DNA of 11,802 bases from a candidate division WS6 bacterium GW2011_GWC2_36_7 (GTDB lineage: Bacteria > Patescibacteriota > Dojkabacteria > SC72), in assembly GCA_000991805.1 (NCBI GenBank), contig LBSF01000010.1, forward strand, positions 1 through 11,802. The letters run 5' to 3'. The position numbers and the translations under genes were made by a program. Positions within the stretch are counted from its first letter, which is position 1. Each line of letters opens with the position of its first letter. Shown here piece after piece: positions 1-6,454 of the stretch. The notes under the pieces were generated by a model. It was not told where the DNA came from, searched no databases, and saw only the letters and a list, made by a program, of their open reading frames with translations.

Positions 1-1
1 T

Positions 2-1525
2 AGGGAGATACCTGTTAACTACAGAGTTGGAGGATCATTCACAAGGCCTACACTATTAAAGTTAAATGATCTGTACTATTTTACAAAGGGTTATCCAAGC
101 GATACGTACTCCTCAAACGAGAGAAGCAGTAGTAATGGTTATACTATATTTAAGATTGGAGATGCAGATACAACAATAATCGGAGATTATACTTATGTCT
201 TAGACTACAAACTCAAATATGCCATTAATTACTTTGATGATCATGATGAACTATACCTAAATATCACAGGTACTGGTTGGGAGGTCCCAATTAATAATGT
301 AATCGCAAATATAACAATTCCAGGAGATATCACAAAGAAGCTTTGCTATACAGGAGCAACTGATTCAACAGCCTCAGATTGTACCTTTAAGGATTTAGGA
401 AATAACGAAGTGTCAGTTACTGCGAAATCTTTAGCTACATATGAAGGACTAACTGTTGTAATAGCAATGGCGAAAGGTACTATCGCTGATACTACAAATC
501 AACAGAGAATTCAGGCTGTTATTACTAATCTTGGGATATTCCTTCCTATACTCGCAATAATAGCTATAATAATCATCTCACCAAGGGTAAATAAAAATAA
601 AAAGATAACCATTATCCCTAATTATGATGTCCCCAAGGGGATGAACCCTCTAAGAAGTGGCTTTGTATACAAAAAAAGTTTATTAAATAGCACAATTACT
701 TCTCAAATTATTAATCTCGCAATAAATAAGTACCTTATCATTAAACAAGTCTCGAACAAGAACTATGATCTAGTTAAAACTGAAAAAGAGGCTCCTACAG
801 ATCCGGAGGAAAAGATTCTTTATGATGGTCTATTCAAAGGTGGGGATACTGTTAGTTTGAAAAGTCTCAGTACTTCTTTCTATACAACGGTTGCATCATT
901 AAAATCTTCAACAGAAAGGCGAATGTATGAAGAAGAATACTTCTCTAAAACTCAAAAAAACATCTCAAATAGATTCCTTGCGGGAGGATTTATAGGGATA
1001 TTTCTATGTGTAGTATCTGCAACTTACTGGTCTATGAACGCAGCTATGAGTTGGTTCTGGGGAATACTAATCTCTGCTGTTATTATTGTGATATTCGCGT
1101 CACAAATAGACAAAAAGAGCCCAAAAGGTAATGAACTTTTCTACGAGTTAGAAGGCTTGAAGATGTATATTAATACTGCAGAGAAAAAGCGAATTGAATT
1201 CCATAATGATCCTAAGAAATATCTTGGTTTGTTTGAAAAGTTATTACCATATGCAATGATATTTGGTTTAGAAAAGAAGTGGGCAAAGGAGTTTGAAGAT
1301 TTGTACACAGAAGAACCGTATTGGTACCAGGGGAATACGAATATGTTTAATGCATATTTAATGATGAATGCACTTAACCATATGAATCAACAAGTTGTAG
1401 CACATGCTACTCCAAGTAATAGTGCAAATGGATTTGCATCCTCACATGGTGGATCTGGTGGAAGTGGCTTCAGTGGAGGAAGCAGTGGCGGTGGTTTTGG
1501 TGGTGGTGGTGGCGGTAGTTGGTAG
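2..1525 (+). CDS. DUF2207 family membrane protein, 5' end outside the window
   Basis: The reading frame is open from base 2, so the GTG at 410 is internal and the gene begins left of the window; 507 residues are visible. The first ~160 residues match the extracytoplasmic DUF2207 domain: REIPVNYR at the edge, then DELYLNITGTGWEVPI, a cysteine pair (KKLCYTG...SDCTF) and YEGLTVVIAMAKG. One membrane segment follows (about 176-193), then a cytoplasmic region, two more membrane segments (about 325-342 and 349-366), and the family's C-terminal block GLKMYINTAEKKR...FEKLLPYAMIFGLEKKW. The tail is Gly/Ser-rich and ends in GGGGGGSW, as is usual for this family. The function of DUF2207 proteins is not established; they are common membrane proteins in several bacterial phyla including CPR. 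The gene ends in TAG, 2 bp from the stop of the convergent FemAB-like gene. Family call is firm; role unknown. Confidence 0.9.
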   Translation, partial: REIPVNYRVGGSFTRPTLLKLNDLYYFTKGYPSDTYSSNERSSSNGYTIFKIGDADTTIIGDYTYVLDYKLKYAINYFDDHDELYLNITGTGWEVPINNVIANITIPGDITKKLCYTGATDSTASDCTFKDLGNNEVSVTAKSLATYEGLTVVIAMAKGTIADTTNQQRIQAVITNLGIFLPILAIIAIIIISPRVNKNKKITIIPNYDVPKGMNPLRSGFVYKKSLLNSTITSQIINLAINKYLIIKQVSNKNYDLVKTEKEAPTDPEEKILYDGLFKGGDTVSLKSLSTSFYTTVASLKSSTERRMYEEEYFSKTQKNISNRFLAGGFIGIFLCVVSATYWSMNAAMSWFWGILISAVIIVIFASQIDKKSPKGNELFYELEGLKMYINTAEKKRIEFHNDPKKYLGLFEKLLPYAMIFGLEKKWAKEFEDLYTEEPYWYQGNTNMFNAYLMMNALNHMNQQVVAHATPSNSANGFASSHGGSGGSGFSGGSSGGGFGGGGGGSW

Positions 1526-1527
1526 GA

Positions 1528-2589
1528 TTACCATTTCACAGTGTATCCCTTTAATGTAGTCCTGATATATGAATACATGTAATATAGAAGGTACATAGGT
1601 TTGTTAATCGCAAAATCTCTACTATGCATATATACCATCTTCTTACCTCCCAAACTTTCCTTAAATGAATTAACTCCTCTCCATGGATGCTTATTCCCCA
1701 TATAGTTTGGTGGTGTCATACCTCCAAAGAGATCTAAGACTTGAAGCCCTAATTGCTTAGCAAGCTTAGTCGATTCCCAGAATAATAAATATGTAACCCT
1801 AATATTCTTCTCTCTAAACTCTGTATCACTTCCAGCCTGGTATATATGCATATATTTCCCAAACACCGTACATTGCCAAATACTAATTGGTCTATCTTGG
1901 AAATATCCTACAATCATGTAGCACATATTATTATCTACCTGAATCTGTAATTCTTTAAGAAGTAACTCAGCAGGTCTATCTACATAACCCTTATTCTTCT
2001 TAGTTTGCTCATGGAAAATCTTGAATGTTTCAAATTGCGAGTTATCATTAAACACCTTTACGGAAATATCTGGATTCTTAGATAACTTGTTAATATTATT
2101 CCTCGTAGAGTCTGTCATATCATGTCTTAACTCTTCCTCTGTTTTACTGAGATCAAAGTATTGGGATACAAGTGCATCGATATTTTGAATAGGGGCTTCA
2201 ACTGCGAAATTTTCAGCATAAACCTCACTAAGCGCAGAATCCTCCTCAACTAAAGGGGATGTACGTACCATGAAGCATCCATTCGTGCGTCCTAGCTCCT
2301 TACAGAAGGTCAATATTTCGCTCCAACCCGCCTTATTTGAATTCCTTAGCAAAGGAGTATGTTTACACTCCAGAAACTTTCCAAATATCTTCGAATGACC
2401 AATATTTCCTGCAACTATCCCTTGAAATTCATTTTCCTTGTAAATCATATACCTAAAAGTTTTGCCCCCTACTTCACTCAAATATTTGTATCTTGCACTA
2501 CTGTTAAGAAATGAATAGACCGGAAGAGTTAATACTAAATCATTCCATTCTTGTTCGTTGGCTACTTCTCTAAATTCTAAATTGGGCAT
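1528..2589 (-). CDS. FemAB-like (FemX/MurM-type) peptidoglycan-bridge aminoacyl/acyl transferase
   Basis: This 353-residue protein has the double-GNAT layout of the FemABX family, close to the length of the compact FemX enzymes. Visible family signatures are the mid-protein block FDLSKTEEELRHDM followed by STRNNINKLSK (about 146-171), the second-domain block RPISIWQCTVFGKYMHIYQA (233-252), LDLFGG (285-290) and the C-terminal FKESLGGKKM (309-318). Family members transfer amino acids from aminoacyl-tRNA to the peptidoglycan stem peptide; related enzymes acylate other amino groups, so the substrate here is open. No signal peptide or convincing transmembrane segment is seen; the aromatic C-terminus (MYLLYYMYSYI) could favour membrane contact. 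The ATG lies 4 nt after the DegT stop with no Shine-Dalgarno, so it is the last gene of the mutL operon. Its link to the upstream aminotransferase suggests an envelope role (inference). Confidence 0.85.
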   Translation of the reverse strand: MPNLEFREVANEQEWNDLVLTLPVYSFLNSSARYKYLSEVGGKTFRYMIYKENEFQGIVAGNIGHSKIFGKFLECKHTPLLRNSNKAGWSEILTFCKELGRTNGCFMVRTSPLVEEDSALSEVYAENFAVEAPIQNIDALVSQYFDLSKTEEELRHDMTDSTRNNINKLSKNPDISVKVFNDNSQFETFKIFHEQTKKNKGYVDRPAELLLKELQIQVDNNMCYMIVGYFQDRPISIWQCTVFGKYMHIYQAGSDTEFREKNIRVTYLLFWESTKLAKQLGLQVLDLFGGMTPPNYMGNKHPWRGVNSFKESLGGKKMVYMHSRDFAINKPMYLLYYMYSYIRTTLKGYTVKW

Positions 2590-2593
2590 TTTA

Positions 2594-3841
2594 CTAGTTA
2601 CTTAATTTAAAAGGCTTGCCATTTTCATTCACAATCCTAACAATCTCAACAGCTTCTTCATCCTCAAGATCAATATTTGTAGGAAGATTTAATATTGACT
2701 TAACTAATGCTTCTGCCTTAGGACAACTTCCACTTACATACCCTACTTTATCTAAATTCCCATGAATTGGAAATACAACAGAATTGTACCATCTGCCACA
2801 AATATATTTATGCACTTTAAGTTGCTGCATCAAAACCCCGGGGTTAGAAAGTAACACTGGATACCTAAGTAAATATTTTGACGCTGTCTTATTTCTTAAT
2901 TCTAGATTCAACTTATCATCATATATATTTGTTATTTCTTCCCTACGTTTGTTAATTGCATCGCATTTTTCTAATTGATTTAACAGCAACGCACTTTGAA
3001 CTTCACTGATTCTATTCATATTTAAAATCGTATCTACAGAACTTGTCGCTTGTTGTTTTATCAATCTTAACCATCTAAATATCATTACAAGTATTTTGCC
3101 TAGCGTAACTCGTGATTGAAAAGGAAGAATTGGAGTAAAGTAGTATTTCTTAATTAAACTCCAAAGCTGAATATACTTTGCATTGTACAGTGCTTGCTTC
3201 TTACTCTGGGTTTCAATATTCAGATACAAATCCATAACTGTTTTTTCAAATTGAGGGTTATTAATAACGACCAAACCTCCCTGAACAGCACTAATGCCCT
3301 TGTCTTGAGCAAAACTAAAGAAGGATACGTCACTATACCTATTGATCTCTGTCTTGCTGTAATCAGTATAGAAAAGGTGCGCACAATCCTCAATTACATA
3401 TATATTATGCTTCATTGCCATCTCTGAGATCCTCTTCATATCTGCAATATTCCCAAATGTATGTTGCACAACAATAGCCTTTGTTTTAGGTGTGATTTTC
3501 TTTTCTAAATCCACAATGTCAATATTGAAATCATTTTGGTTAATATCTACATATACAGGTTTAGCATCCAACCATAGGATTGGAGTAACAACTGCAACGC
3601 AGGTCATAGCTTGCACTATAACTTCATCGTTGGAATTAATCCCTAGTGTTTTCAATGCAAAATACAAAGCTTCTCTCCCACGATTAAAAAGATATACCTC
3701 TTTGCTCTTAAATATACCCTCTAATGATTTCTGTAATGTAGCCGTACTGTTTGAGATGTTTTCCTGACCCTTTAATATCCTTTTTGCCAATTCCAAATCA
3801 TCTGCTTGAACTGTAGGTATTGAACCAATTAATGTTGGCAT
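2594..3841 (-). CDS. DegT/DnrJ/EryC1/StrS-family PLP aminotransferase
   Basis: A 415-residue fold-type I aminotransferase of the sugar-aminotransferase (DegT) family. Visible features are the N-terminal substrate/cofactor loop LFNRGREALYFALKTLGI (51-68), the EVIVQAMTCVAVVTPILW block (73-90), VDINQNDFNID (98-108), the PLP-pyridine aspartate D152 in VIEDCAHLF, and the Schiff-base lysine K181 in FFSFAQDKGISAVQGG. The usual motif is SFHPTK, so this belongs to a divergent branch; my recollection is that CPR genomes carry many such 'SFxxDK...GG' versions, which I have not checked. These enzymes typically aminate keto-sugar nucleotides for glycan synthesis. Start choice: the longest frame begins at a TTG (3868), but the ATG at 3841 overlaps the preceding stop as TAATG, matching the junction upstream, and is preferred. 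Followed 4 nt later by the FemAB-like gene. Confidence 0.87.
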   Translation of the reverse strand: MPTLIGSIPTVQADDLELAKRILKGQENISNSTATLQKSLEGIFKSKEVYLFNRGREALYFALKTLGINSNDEVIVQAMTCVAVVTPILWLDAKPVYVDINQNDFNIDIVDLEKKITPKTKAIVVQHTFGNIADMKRISEMAMKHNIYVIEDCAHLFYTDYSKTEINRYSDVSFFSFAQDKGISAVQGGLVVINNPQFEKTVMDLYLNIETQSKKQALYNAKYIQLWSLIKKYYFTPILPFQSRVTLGKILVMIFRWLRLIKQQATSSVDTILNMNRISEVQSALLLNQLEKCDAINKRREEITNIYDDKLNLELRNKTASKYLLRYPVLLSNPGVLMQQLKVHKYICGRWYNSVVFPIHGNLDKVGYVSGSCPKAEALVKSILNLPTNIDLEDEEAVEIVRIVNENGKPFKLSN

Positions 3842-4551
3842 TAAATTCGATTGATTAAAAATAAACAAGGTTGTTTAGGCAACTGAATATCATTCTTTCT
3901 CCAATCAGCAATACTCATTGTTTTAATATATCCGTCCTCACCTCCAACATTCAAAGCAATACAAAGGTAAGTATTTGGATCACAGACTGAGACAGTGTGC
4001 TCATACAACTTTTGATTTCTGTATGGTGTATCCATATATATTTGAGTTTGACCTAACTTCAAAGCTAAACTTTCAAACAGTCTAATCCTCTTTCTCAACT
4101 CTTCAACATCTTTTGGAATATATCCATTGAAAGCAAAGCTTTGGCCATTCAAACCGGACCCCATTAAGGCAAGTATAATTGAGGAAGGTCCTACAAATGG
4201 TACAACTAAGATATCAGCGTTCTGAGCTTCGATAACGAGTCTAAATCCTGGATCTGCAATACTTGGAGAACCCGCATCAGACATAAGGCCAACATCTTCA
4301 CCAGCATACAAAGGTTTAAGAAGTTCTCTTAACCCATTATCTCTTGTATGCTCACTTAGCTCCATCATAGCGATCTCACGCATTGGAGTTTCCATCTCTA
4401 AAGTACCAAGATTTCTTCGAGCATTCTTCGGCGTTTCGACAACAAAGTTCTTTAACTTAACAATCTTCTCAATATCTTCCTTTAGAAGAATATCCTTAAG
4501 CTCTCGGTTATCAATTGGTGTAGGTATCAAGTAAAGTGTTCCTGTTTTCAT
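3841..4551 (-). CDS. RsmI-related SAM-dependent methyltransferase (tetrapyrrole-methylase fold)
   Basis: This 236-residue protein begins GTLYLIPTPI, the N-terminal strand of RsmI-type methylases, and carries the core VGLMSDAGSPSIADPGF (87-103), VVPFVGPSSIILALMGSG (116-133) and SFAFNGYIP (138-146). RsmI 2'-O-methylates C1402 of 16S rRNA. However, the segments LNGQSFAFNGYIP and GQTQIYMDTPYRNQKLYE resemble the RsmI-paralogous 'SAM-dependent methyltransferase' subfamily known from Bacteroidetes and others rather than E. coli RsmI, and the early helix differs (PTPIDNRELKD instead of ATPIGN). The protein is also shorter than E. coli RsmI (about 286 aa) and lacks its C-terminal extension. I therefore do not assign rsmI; an rRNA substrate is plausible but unproven. 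It is coupled to mutL (TAATG) and to the aminotransferase (TAATG), and has the clearest Shine-Dalgarno of the operon. Confidence 0.82.
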   Translation of the reverse strand: MKTGTLYLIPTPIDNRELKDILLKEDIEKIVKLKNFVVETPKNARRNLGTLEMETPMREIAMMELSEHTRDNGLRELLKPLYAGEDVGLMSDAGSPSIADPGFRLVIEAQNADILVVPFVGPSSIILALMGSGLNGQSFAFNGYIPKDVEELRKRIRLFESLALKLGQTQIYMDTPYRNQKLYEHTVSVCDPNTYLCIALNVGGEDGYIKTMSIADWRKNDIQLPKQPCLFLINRI

Positions 4552-6410
4552 TAATATGTCCTTTCAAAGTTTTTATCAATTAAATCTAATGTCAATTTCC
4601 ATATTGCAGGTCTCCCATGGGGACAACTGTATGGATTCTGGCATTTAACTAACTCATTAAATATACTAATCATTTCGCTTCGATCTAGCTTTTTCCCTGA
4701 CCTCACACTAGTATGACAAGCTATGGTGGCTAAAATGTCGTGCTTAAGCTTTTCAAAATTCTGTTTAAGTATAGCTGGATTATCTGCTAATTCAAACATC
4801 TCTTTAAACATCTTTTCAATATCAAATGTAAACTCAACCGGAGTTGTATTAAGGTCAATTCCACTAACTGTAATTTCATACTTAAACCCAATCTCATCAA
4901 AGAATTGTTTGTGCTCTTCTAGGAATAATTTCTCCTCTTGGGAGAAGCTTAATTGCTGTGGAACTAAAAGTGTTTGAATATTCTGTTTGTCTTTTTCATT
5001 CCTAGATATCCTTTCAAAATTGATTCTTTCTGCCGCTGCATGCTGATCAATAATCCAGAGACGTTCGTCAGAGAACTCAATCACAATATATTTATCAAAT
5101 ATCTGGAATATGTTTGTAAAAATTCCACTTTCTTTCACCATTTCATTGTTCGAGAACTCAAAAGATCCTGTGGTTTGCTCCATGGCTTGCTTTGAAAATA
5201 GTAGACTATCTCTAACTGAAGATGCTTTATTGTTAAAAGAAATATCACCACTGCCACTATCCGAATATGATCTATTCCCACCAGAGACATTTCCCTTACT
5301 TGCGAATCTCTCTCTCATTGCTGCGAAACTGTTTTGACTGTTACTTGATACACCCAACGATTGATTTTCCTTAACATCCCCATCAGAAGATTTAGGATTG
5401 TAGGATAGTGCTTTTTCAAGAGTATGAAGAACCGCTTCCTGAACTGCAGAGTAGATTCTAAACGCATTTTCAAATCTAACTTCCTCTTTCCTTGGGTGTA
5501 CATTTACATCAACTAAATCAGGACGAATTGTAAGATTCAAAACAAAAGGAATCTTCTCCCCAAATGGAAGATATCTAGCATATCCTTCATATACAGCTCT
5601 AACAATCCCACGCTCAGTAATTGGACGCCCGTTTATAAATACATACTGCTTCATTACCCTAGGCCCATGTAAAGAAGGGTGAGCAACATAACCATTCATA
5701 GAGATACCTGAACCATTATAAAAAATTGCTAACCCTGTATTGTCGGGGAATATATCCTTGACTCTTTCTAACTGTACAGTACCTTGTTTTGCATCTTTAA
5801 CCTCTGGTAAATCCAAGGCTTTCTTCCCATCCTTCTCTAACAGAAAATGAATATTTGGGTATACCAGGAAATATTTGGCTAACAATTCATATATCTTTCT
5901 GTACTCAGTCTGTTCAGATTTAAGATATTTTCTTCTTGCAGGAATATTGTAAAAGAGATCCTCAACTTTTACTGAAGTGCCTTTTTCTCTTGGACTTTTT
6001 TTAATCTCAGACTTCCCGTTCTCACTAAACCCAATCTCATACCCTACCTGATCCTCTTCAAACTTTGAAACCACGGTTACTTTCGCAATAGAGGTAATGG
6101 TAGAAAGGGCTTCTCCTCTAAACCCCATACTCATTAGAGTGTTCAAATCCTCAATGCTTCTTAATTTCGAAGTCGTATGTGCATCAAAAATATCGTCTAA
6201 ATTCTCTTTTGGAATACCAATACCATCGTCACTAATCTCAATCATCTTCATACCACCGCCATTAATTCGTATTGTAATCTTCCCAGCCTTAGCATCAATA
6301 GCATTGTCTAGCAATTCTTTTACAACTGAGGCAGGACGCTCAATAACCTCACCTGCCGCTATCTGATTCACCACCTCTGCTGTTAATCTGTTTAATTTTG
6401 GTCTTTCCAT
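4551..6410 (-). CDS. mutL: DNA mismatch repair protein MutL with endonuclease motif
   Basis: A complete 619-residue MutL. The GHKL ATPase region shows IAAGEVIERPASVVKELLDN (catalytic Glu32, Mg-binding Asn36), DDGIGI (61-66) and GFRGEALSTI (97-106), followed by the S5-like transducer with FINGRPI and VDVNVHPRKEEVRF. A Ser/Asn/Gly-rich linker spans about 335-425. The C-terminal dimerisation domain contains the metal-binding nicking motif DQHAAAE starting at Asp455 (full pattern DQHAxxExxxxE), an ACHTSVRSGKKL block, and CPHGRP at 596-601. It should therefore be a nicking MutL of the type found in bacteria without MutH. Start choice: an in-frame ATG at 6464 would overlap uvrB; the ATG at 6410 starts right at the conserved MERPKLNRL and fits the promoter. 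First gene of a four-gene operon, divergent from uvrB. No mutS is in the window. Confidence 0.96.
   Translation of the reverse strand: MERPKLNRLTAEVVNQIAAGEVIERPASVVKELLDNAIDAKAGKITIRINGGGMKMIEISDDGIGIPKENLDDIFDAHTTSKLRSIEDLNTLMSMGFRGEALSTITSIAKVTVVSKFEEDQVGYEIGFSENGKSEIKKSPREKGTSVKVEDLFYNIPARRKYLKSEQTEYRKIYELLAKYFLVYPNIHFLLEKDGKKALDLPEVKDAKQGTVQLERVKDIFPDNTGLAIFYNGSGISMNGYVAHPSLHGPRVMKQYVFINGRPITERGIVRAVYEGYARYLPFGEKIPFVLNLTIRPDLVDVNVHPRKEEVRFENAFRIYSAVQEAVLHTLEKALSYNPKSSDGDVKENQSLGVSSNSQNSFAAMRERFASKGNVSGGNRSYSDSGSGDISFNNKASSVRDSLLFSKQAMEQTTGSFEFSNNEMVKESGIFTNIFQIFDKYIVIEFSDERLWIIDQHAAAERINFERISRNEKDKQNIQTLLVPQQLSFSQEEKLFLEEHKQFFDEIGFKYEITVSGIDLNTTPVEFTFDIEKMFKEMFELADNPAILKQNFEKLKHDILATIACHTSVRSGKKLDRSEMISIFNELVKCQNPYSCPHGRPAIWKLTLDLIDKNFERTY
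4559..4564 (-). promoter_or_regulatory. Shine-Dalgarno AAAGGA for the RsmI-related gene
   Basis: AAAGGA lies 7 nt upstream of the ATG at 4551, inside the last codons of mutL. It supports this start and translation coupled to mutL through the TAATG overlap. It also encodes mutL residues, so chance cannot be excluded. Most other junctions in the window lack such a site. Confidence 0.5.
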
Positions 6411-6418
6411 ATATATGT

Positions 6419-6427
6419 ATTTTAACA
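6419..6427 (-). promoter_or_regulatory. Extended -10 promoter element for mutL
   Basis: On the minus strand the bases read TGTTAAAAT, an extended -10 (TGn plus TAAAAT at 6424..6419). The predicted transcription start is near 6412, only 2 nt from the mutL ATG at 6410, which implies an almost leaderless mRNA. The -35 region 17 bp upstream (TTTTAG) is weak, as is common with extended -10 promoters. Confidence 0.5.
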
Positions 6428-6439
6428 CAATCCGATATC

Positions 6440-6448
6440 TGCTAAAAT
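6440..6448 (+). promoter_or_regulatory. Extended -10 promoter element for uvrB
   Basis: TGCTAAAAT is an extended -10 (TGn plus TAAAAT at 6443-6448). Standard spacing puts the transcription start at about 6455, the A of the uvrB ATG, so the mRNA would be leaderless; no Shine-Dalgarno is present. The -35 region is T-rich (TTTAAC at 6421-6426, 16-bp spacing) and overlaps the mutL -10. Confidence 0.5.
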
Positions 6449-6454
6449 CATCAA

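Noticed and set aside
410..412. GTG at 410 as the start of the DUF2207 gene
   Set aside because: The same frame is open back to base 2 and encodes conserved DUF2207 residues (DELYLNITGTGW), so the GTG is internal.
1441..1522. GGT/GGC-rich stretch as a DNA repeat element
   Set aside because: It is the low-complexity Gly/Ser tail coding region typical of DUF2207 proteins.
3194..3767. Plus-strand open frames opposite the DegT gene
   Set aside because: They are shadows of a conserved gene and have no recognisable motifs or start signals.
5315..5503. Short minus-strand frame inside mutL as a separate small gene
   Set aside because: It lies in another frame of the mutL transducer/linker region and shows no domain or start signal.
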